22,705 nucleotides of DNA, taken from NCBI GenBank assembly GCA_900552945.1, contig USBI01000026.1, positions 1 through 22,705 on the forward strand. Direction: 5' to 3'. Within the stretch, counting starts at the first letter, position 1. Each line of letters opens with the position of its first letter. The DNA is from an uncultured Oscillospiraceae bacterium. Its GTDB lineage: Bacteria; Bacillota; Clostridia; Oscillospirales; Ruminococcaceae. Positions 18,334 through 22,705 of this stretch are shown here, piece by piece. The notes under the pieces are model-generated. The model made no database searches. It was not told the origin of the DNA and saw nothing but the letters and a program-made list of their open reading frames with translations. A program made the translations under genes and the position numbers.

Positions 18334-19004
18334 ATGATCGCCTCCCCGCTTTTTAAATGAGCGATCAGATTATCCCGCGCATTGGCGATGTGCTCCACCA
18401 TAAAGCCCGCCGCCGCTTCCGGGTCATGTTCGGTAAGCGCCTTTAAAATATCCCGGTGCTCTTCCAGCGCCTTCAGCGCACGGCCGGACTGTTTAAAGGA
18501 GACCGAACGTGCATGACGCACATAATGATGAAGCCCTGTAAGCAGGTGTTCCAGCTGGCGGCTGCGGCTGGCATGATAGATCTGTTCATGAAACGCCCCG
18601 TCCAGTTCCGACAGCTTTTCAAAATTCAACCGCTCCGCGTACAGCTTCTGCAGACTGAGCAGTTCGGAAAGCTGTTCCAGTTCTTCCGGCAGGATGTTTT
18701 CCGCCGCGCGGCGGACGGCAAGGTCCTCGACCCGCATCCGGATGAGGTAACAGTCCTCAATATCCTGACGGGTCACGCCAATGACAACAGCGCCTTTGTT
18801 CGGCACCGAGCGGACCAGGCCCTCCAGCTCCAACTGGCGGAGCGCTTCCCGCACCGGCGTGCGGCTGACGCCCAACTGTTCGGAGAGTTTATTTTCCGCA
18901 AGGCTTTCTCCGCTTTTCAGCGTTCCGTTTAAAATGGCTCGTTCCAGCGCCTCAAACACGCTTTGATAGAGCGACCCGCCGGATGGACTCAATCGTTTTA
19001 GCAT
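18330..19004 (-). CDS. GntR-family transcriptional regulator, FCD (FadR) subfamily
   Basis: A 224-aa repressor. The winged helix-turn-helix spans about 11-75 (LAENKLSEQLGVSRTPVREALRQLELEGLV). The FCD effector domain (about 85-212) has candidate metal/ligand residues Asp135, His139, His183 and His205, as in members that bind carboxylic acids. The open frame extends 88 codons further upstream inside the neighbouring gene, but that part is low-complexity shadow. ATG at 19004 has GGTGG about 6 nt upstream and starts 13 bp after the neighbour's stop. The palindrome at 20466-20487 in front of the operon is a good candidate operator, implying autoregulation, perhaps by citrate or another organic acid. 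Confidence 0.92.
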   Translation of the reverse strand: MLKRLSPSGGSLYQSVFEALERAILNGTLKSGESLAENKLSEQLGVSRTPVREALRQLELEGLVRSVPNKGAVVIGVTRQDIEDCYLIRMRVEDLAVRRAAENILPEELEQLSELLSLQKLYAERLNFEKLSELDGAFHEQIYHASRSRQLEHLLTGLHHYVRHARSVSFKQSGRALKALEEHRDILKALTEHDPEAAAGFMVEHIANARDNLIAHLKSGEAII

Positions 19005-19017
19005 GCCATCCACCCGC

Positions 19018-20418
19018 TTATTTGTCTGCACGCGCATGACGGCCGTAACGTTCATGGAGCTCCGGCGCATACTGTTTGACCAGCGAAACCAGTTCACCGT
19101 CGCTGATGACCGTCTGACGGTCGTTCTCATACTCCCGGTCGACCCATTGTTTGATCTGTACGACCAGGTCGGAACGCTTGTCGACCTTTGCTTCCTCCGG
19201 CAGGCGGTAATACTGGTTGATCCAGAACGCGATGCCGGCAAGGCCGGACACGTTGCTGACCGAAACAATCGCGGGGCGGTTCAAAATCTTCCCAGTATCA
19301 AAGATGTTGTAAATCTCTTCATCTTTCAGCAGTCCGTCCGCGTGGATTCCCGCGCGGGTAACGTTAAAGCTCTGGCCGACGAACGGCGTCATCGGCGGAA
19401 TATCATAGCCGAGCTCATTCTGGTAATAATCGGCCAGTTCGGTAATGACGGTGGTGTCCATGCCGTTTGTCGTTCCTTTGAGGGAAGCGTATTCCACCAC
19501 CATGGCCTCAAGCGGCACATTTCCTGTCCGCTCACCAATGCCGAACAGCGAGCAGTTGACCGCGCAGGCTCCGTAAAGCCATGCGGTCGACGCATTGGCG
19601 ACACCTTTATAAAAATCGTTATGGCCATGCCACTCCAGCATCTCAGGCGGAACCTCCGAATAATGCTGCAAACCGTAAATGATGCCCGCTACACTGCGCG
19701 GAAGCGAAACGCCGATGAACGGCACACCATAGCCCATCGTGTCACAGGCGCGGATTTTAATGGGAACGCCTGCCTGCTGAGACATTTCCATCAGCGCGTT
19801 GGTAAACGGAACGACAAAACCGTAAAAATCAGCGCGGGTGATATCCTCAAAATGGCAACGAGGGCGCAAACCTGCCTCAATCGCGTCAGACACGACTGAA
19901 AGATAATGTTCCAGCGCCTGCCGGCGGGTCATTTTCAGCTTGTTGAAGATATGGTAATCGGAGCAGGAGACCAGAATACCCGTCTCTTTAATGCCAATGT
20001 CCCGCACCAGCTTAAAGTCTTCCTTGCTGGCCCGAATCCAGGTGGTGATTTCCGGGAAACGGTAGCCAAGCTCCATACATTTATAAAGCGCCTCGCGGTC
20101 TTTCTCACTGTAAACAAAAAACTCTGTCTGGCGGATCATACCATTCGGGCCGCCGAGCCGGTGCATCATTTTATAAATGTCCACCATCTGCTGGGTTGTA
20201 TAGGGCGCGCGGGACTGCTGCCCGTCGCGGAAGGTGGTATCGGTGATCCAGATATCATCCTGCATATTCATAGGAACTCGACGGTTATTAAAGGGGATTT
20301 TCGGAATCTCCTCATACGAATACATATCGCGGAACAGCCGCGGTTCTTCCACATCCTGCAAGGTGTAGCGGTAGGTTTTTTCTTCCAGAAGGTTGGATTT
20401 TTTGTTGAGTTCGATCAT
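19018..20418 (-). CDS. Re-citrate-synthase-like / isopropylmalate-homocitrate synthase family enzyme
   Basis: A 466-aa DRE-TIM metallolyase that condenses an acyl-CoA with a 2-oxo acid. The hallmark ITDTTFRDGQQ (58-68) includes the catalytic Arg64-Asp65; HGHND (264-268) supplies metal-binding histidines. Further conserved stretches are GPNGMIRQTEFF, CHFEDITRADFYGFVVPF, CDTMGYGVP, FGIGERTGN and FNVTRAGIHADGL. The long N-terminal extension before the barrel and these motifs resemble the Re-citrate synthase of Clostridium kluyveri rather than LeuA. There is no LeuA-type regulatory C-domain. The likely role is citrate formation from acetyl-CoA and oxaloacetate for glutamate synthesis. AGAGGGG lies 7 nt before the ATG. 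It is first in the operon with gntR and the MGMT gene. Confidence 0.85.
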   Translation of the reverse strand: MIELNKKSNLLEEKTYRYTLQDVEEPRLFRDMYSYEEIPKIPFNNRRVPMNMQDDIWITDTTFRDGQQSRAPYTTQQMVDIYKMMHRLGGPNGMIRQTEFFVYSEKDREALYKCMELGYRFPEITTWIRASKEDFKLVRDIGIKETGILVSCSDYHIFNKLKMTRRQALEHYLSVVSDAIEAGLRPRCHFEDITRADFYGFVVPFTNALMEMSQQAGVPIKIRACDTMGYGVPFIGVSLPRSVAGIIYGLQHYSEVPPEMLEWHGHNDFYKGVANASTAWLYGACAVNCSLFGIGERTGNVPLEAMVVEYASLKGTTNGMDTTVITELADYYQNELGYDIPPMTPFVGQSFNVTRAGIHADGLLKDEEIYNIFDTGKILNRPAIVSVSNVSGLAGIAFWINQYYRLPEEAKVDKRSDLVVQIKQWVDREYENDRQTVISDGELVSLVKQYAPELHERYGRHARADK

Positions 20419-20465
20419 GGAAAGGCCCCTCTCATGTTACAAAAGCAATCTCACAAATTTAATGT

Positions 20466-20487
20466 GTATAATTGTATACAATCATAC
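20466..20487. promoter_or_regulatory. Palindromic operator candidate (GntR/FCD type)
   Basis: The core ATTGTATACAAT (20471-20482) is a perfect 12-bp palindrome. GTAT (20466-20469) and ATAC (20484-20487) extend it to 22 bp with only one unmatched pair. TTGTATACAA-type sites are common for FadR/FCD regulators. It begins about 6 bp after the predicted transcription start, a repressor position. Confidence 0.8.
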
Positions 20488-20499
20488 GATGTGATATTT

Positions 20500-20528
20500 A
20501 TTTTACCTCTTTGCAAGATTGTTGTCAA
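20500..20528 (-). promoter_or_regulatory. Promoter of the Re-citrate-synthase operon
   Basis: TTGACA (20523-20528) and TAAAAT (20500-20505) on the minus strand with a 17-bp spacer, about 80 bp before the ATG. The remainder of the gap (20529-20661) is AT-rich with nothing recognisable. Confidence 0.85.
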
Positions 20529-20661
20529 TAAAGTTGCAATATTTTTTATAGATTCCCGTTTTTTAAAATATAATTTATGTTTTTGAATTTTTAGCTTGTT
20601 TGTTTATGCTTTTAAATGCATTCTTCTGCCTGAATCCAACCCACTTTACCTTTCAAAAAGC

Positions 20662-20694
20662 AAAACAGCGTGCCAAACATTGGCACGCTGTTTT
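20662..20694. terminator. Strong terminator after dcd
   Basis: AAAACAGCGTGCCAA (20662-20676) pairs perfectly over 15 bp with TTGGCACGCTGTTTT (20680-20694), 3-nt centre. On the minus strand the stem is followed by GCTTTTTG, ending the GT4-dcd operon. Confidence 0.9.
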
Positions 20695-20716
20695 AAGTAA
20701 CCGTTTTATTTTTGCG

Positions 20717-21247
20717 TCATTTTTTTTGCGGTTCAAAGTCCCGGTACATCAGGCTCGGCTGGATGCCACTGTTGTTCTGGTATTTCCCGCTCCGGTAAGG
20801 TTCATACTCCCCATGGATATCATGGTAATAGATCTGGCAGATCTCCACATCCGGGTAAATACGAATCGGCTGAACACAGAAAATTTCCAGCGTCCAGTAA
20901 CCGGCGAACCCCACATCCCCAAAACCTGCCGTAACATGGATGAACAAGCCCAGCCGCCCGGTGGAGGACCGACCCTCCAGCATGGGGACAAACCCTTCGG
21001 TGCGGGTGAACTCGTTGGTTCTTCCAAGATACAGCCGGTTCGGCTGGAGCACCAGCCCCTCTTCGGGAATGATCAGCCGGCGGACCGGGTTCGGCGTTTT
21101 CATGTCCAGCGTTTCGGTTTCATACACCAGCAGTTCATTGGCAAGCGAAAGGTTGTAACTGTTCGGGTTGAGCCGCTTTTCATCAAACGGTTCAATCACG
21201 ATCTCTTTGCCCATGTGCTTTAAAATTTCTTTTCCGGATAAGATCAT
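20717..21247 (-). CDS. dcd: dCTP deaminase
   Basis: A 176-aa enzyme of the dUTPase/Dcd fold that deaminates dCTP to dUTP for dTMP synthesis. The N-terminal MILSGKEI, NPNSYNLSL, and the active-site stretch EGRSSTGRLGLFIHVTAGFGDVGFAGYWTLEI (91-122) with catalytic Glu121 are conserved. Length is slightly shorter than the E. coli enzyme (193 aa) and normal for Clostridia. Whether it also hydrolyses dUTP (bifunctional type) cannot be judged. GGAGG lies 6-7 nt before the ATG. It follows the glycosyltransferase gene by 12 bp in a two-gene operon; no functional link between them is apparent. Confidence 0.95.
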   Translation of the reverse strand: MILSGKEILKHMGKEIVIEPFDEKRLNPNSYNLSLANELLVYETETLDMKTPNPVRRLIIPEEGLVLQPNRLYLGRTNEFTRTEGFVPMLEGRSSTGRLGLFIHVTAGFGDVGFAGYWTLEIFCVQPIRIYPDVEICQIYYHDIHGEYEPYRSGKYQNNSGIQPSLMYRDFEPQKK

Positions 21248-21259
21248 GCGTTTCCTCCG

Positions 21260-22270
21260 TTATGCCTTCTGTGCCAGCACCGATTGATAAATCGCTTTCA
21301 GCTCTTCTCCAATGCTGCGGATATCTTTTTGTTTTGCCAATTCATAACCCGCGGCGGTCAAGTCCGGAAGGTGCCCTTCCAGAATTCCTTTGATCTTCTC
21401 CTCGAATCCATCCAGCGAAGAAGCTTTATACACGTTTTCACCGTCGGTAAACCAGCCATCGTAAATGGGAATATCACGGATTAACACCTTCTGCTTTGCG
21501 GCAAGCGCTTCCAGTAAAACAATTCCTTCTGTTTCCTCAAAGGTTGGAAACACAAACAAATCCGCGCCGTAATACGCTTCACGCAGAACCTCCGGCTCCA
21601 CATAACCGGGAAATACCAAATTCGGCAGATTGACCTTCAGCGCGTCACGGATCTTCTGCGGGATAAGCTTGGGGTCAAGATACCCGAACCAGATGAATTT
21701 GTATTCCGGCATCCGACGGGCCAACTCCACAAAGTCAAGGATTCCCTTTCGCTCAATGTAAAGCCCGACCGCCATAACGACTTTATCTTCTTTTGAATAA
21801 CCGAACCGTTTGCGGAACGCGCTTCCGTCTTCCCCTTCCGGGCGTTCATAAAAGGAAAGCTCGATCCCGTTGGAGACCGCTGTGATGGGCTTTTGAATGC
21901 CATAGCCTTCCAACAGCCGCTTGGAATAAGGAGTCGGCGTTACAATATGGTCGCCCAGATTGTAGCTGCTTACCAGCCAGCGTTTGAATAACGGAGCGAT
22001 CTGATTGGAAAGGATAAACGAATTGCGGAAATCCTCTTCAGTAGAATGAGCATGGTAAACAACCTTTCTGCCCTTTCTGCGCGCCTTTCTCGCAAGGTGC
22101 CTGGATTTGAGCCCATACGTATTAATATGAACAATGTCGTACTCTTCATTCGGGTCTAACGTATACTCCACACCGGCATAATCCAGTGCTTTCATCTGAT
22201 GCTTGATTGCCCGCCCCAAACCGGATTTGGAAACATACTCAAGTCCTTCGGTATACAAACAAACTTTCAC
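21260..22270 (-). CDS. Glycosyltransferase family 4 (GT-B fold)
   Basis: A 336-aa retaining GT-B glycosyltransferase, without membrane helices, probably membrane-peripheral. The acceptor-side N-domain has SKSGLGRAIKHQMKAL and HAHSTEEDFRNSF; the donor-side domain starts near AVGLYIERKGILDF (167-180) and carries the E-x7-E motif at Glu246/Glu254 (EETEGIVLLEALA). Related Firmicute proteins are thought to glycosylate diacylglycerol lipids or envelope polymers; acceptor and sugar are unknown here. The start is GTG at 22270 with AGGGG about 11 nt upstream; an ATG nearby is out of frame. It has its own promoter and is followed by dcd. Confidence 0.9.
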   Translation of the reverse strand: MKVCLYTEGLEYVSKSGLGRAIKHQMKALDYAGVEYTLDPNEEYDIVHINTYGLKSRHLARKARRKGRKVVYHAHSTEEDFRNSFILSNQIAPLFKRWLVSSYNLGDHIVTPTPYSKRLLEGYGIQKPITAVSNGIELSFYERPEGEDGSAFRKRFGYSKEDKVVMAVGLYIERKGILDFVELARRMPEYKFIWFGYLDPKLIPQKIRDALKVNLPNLVFPGYVEPEVLREAYYGADLFVFPTFEETEGIVLLEALAAKQKVLIRDIPIYDGWFTDGENVYKASSLDGFEEKIKGILEGHLPDLTAAGYELAKQKDIRSIGEELKAIYQSVLAQKA

Positions 22271-22297
22271 TTCATTCAGCCCCTTTTTCGTGTTACC

Positions 22298-22326
22298 ATT
22301 ATACCTGTTTCATATGGGAAAAGCAA
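22298..22326 (-). promoter_or_regulatory. Promoter of the GT4-dcd operon
   Basis: TTGCTT (22321-22326) and a consensus TATAAT (22298-22303) with a 17-bp spacer on the minus strand, about 28 bp before the GTG start. Confidence 0.75.
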
Positions 22327-22482
22327 GAATGAAGCCCATCGGTCATGCGCAAAAATGCCCGTCGGTCGGCTGCTTCCGATTGATTCAGCTCTCCATCATA
22401 CTTTTTGGAAAAACATTTCTTCACAGCACTGTTCCACATTCCCGATTTCCACACAGCAAAGCACATTTTCAAAAAGAAAAGG

Positions 22483-22511
22483 TTGAAATTTTAAAACAAA
22501 GGGTGTATAAT
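22483..22511 (+). promoter_or_regulatory. Plus-strand promoter for a gene beyond the window
   Basis: TTGAAA (22483-22488) and TATAAT (22506-22511) with a 17-bp spacer. The region 22327-22705 has no supported gene; an SD-like GGTGGTGG at 22688-22697 suggests a start codon at or just past the right edge. It is divergent to the GT4 promoter. Confidence 0.75.
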
Positions 22512-22705
22512 TCAAACCAAACGTATCCATATTGTCAGTTTTGTGTGATGATTTCTTCACTATCTTTGTTTAATTTTTCAAAATGTGAAACGCATTGCCG
22601 GCAGTGTGATACGGGAAAGAACTTAAAATCAAAAAAACGAACACACAAAAGAAAGATTAACTATTAAAAATCAACCCCGAAAATGAATGGTGGTGGTGAA
22701 AAAGA

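Noticed and set aside
19005..19268. 88-codon N-terminal extension of the GntR frame
   Set aside because: It lies inside the citrate-synthase-like gene, is Arg/Ser-rich shadow sequence, and the GntR fold with a ribosome site starts at 19004.
22429..22453. DnaA-box-like 9-mers TGTTCCACA and ATTTCCACA near an AT-rich stretch, suggesting oriC
   Set aside because: Each differs from TTATNCACA at two or more positions, only two are present, and no dnaA/rpmH context is visible.

Overview
The window looks like a contig from a Gram-positive anaerobe of the Clostridia, most likely an Oscillospiraceae/Ruminococcaceae-type gut bacterium. This is inferred from strong AGGAGG-type ribosome binding sites, TTGACA-N17-TATAAT promoters, a TnpV-type mobile gene, a Re-citrate-synthase-like enzyme and cytoplasmic plant-glycan hydrolases. 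Every recognised gene lies on the minus strand. The first 29 bases are not genomic: they match an Illumina Nextera transposase adapter left on the contig end.

Region 1 (30-2527) is part of a mobilizable or conjugative element: the N-terminal 384 codons of a MOBP-type relaxase, a MobC-like relaxosome protein, and about 1 kb of non-coding DNA. That DNA holds three tight inverted repeats (oriT-like) and a perfect 82-bp tandem duplication. Region 2 (2528-6889) is an operon of a P-type ATPase with Na+/K+-ATPase-like M4-M6 sequences and two TrkA/RCK NAD-binding proteins. It is read from a near-consensus promoter through an intrinsic terminator that lies upstream of the ATPase start and therefore looks like an attenuator. 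Region 3 (7076-7661) is a small remnant of a clostridial transposon (TnpV plus a 61-aa partner). Mobile genes therefore flank the ATPase operon on both sides.

Region 4 (7744-12873) is core-like: a GH42 beta-galactosidase with its own promoter, then an operon for an HD-domain hydrolase, TrmB and methylglyoxal synthase ending at a strong terminator, and a YgjP-type metallopeptidase. Region 5 (12941-17883) is a glycan-use operon: GH95, PfkB sugar kinase and GH51 arabinofuranosidase, with one promoter, a 21-bp palindrome above it and a strong terminator. The three hydrolases (GH42, GH95, GH51) show no signal peptides, so they probably act on imported oligosaccharides. No transporter is present in the window.

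Region 6 (17947-20528) is an operon for a Re-citrate-synthase-like enzyme, a GntR/FCD repressor and a minimal MGMT-type protein. A palindromic operator sits just after the predicted transcription start, suggesting feedback by the operon's own repressor. Region 7 (20662-22326) is a GT4 glycosyltransferase plus dCTP deaminase operon. The last ~380 bases hold a good plus-strand promoter for a gene that probably starts just outside the window.
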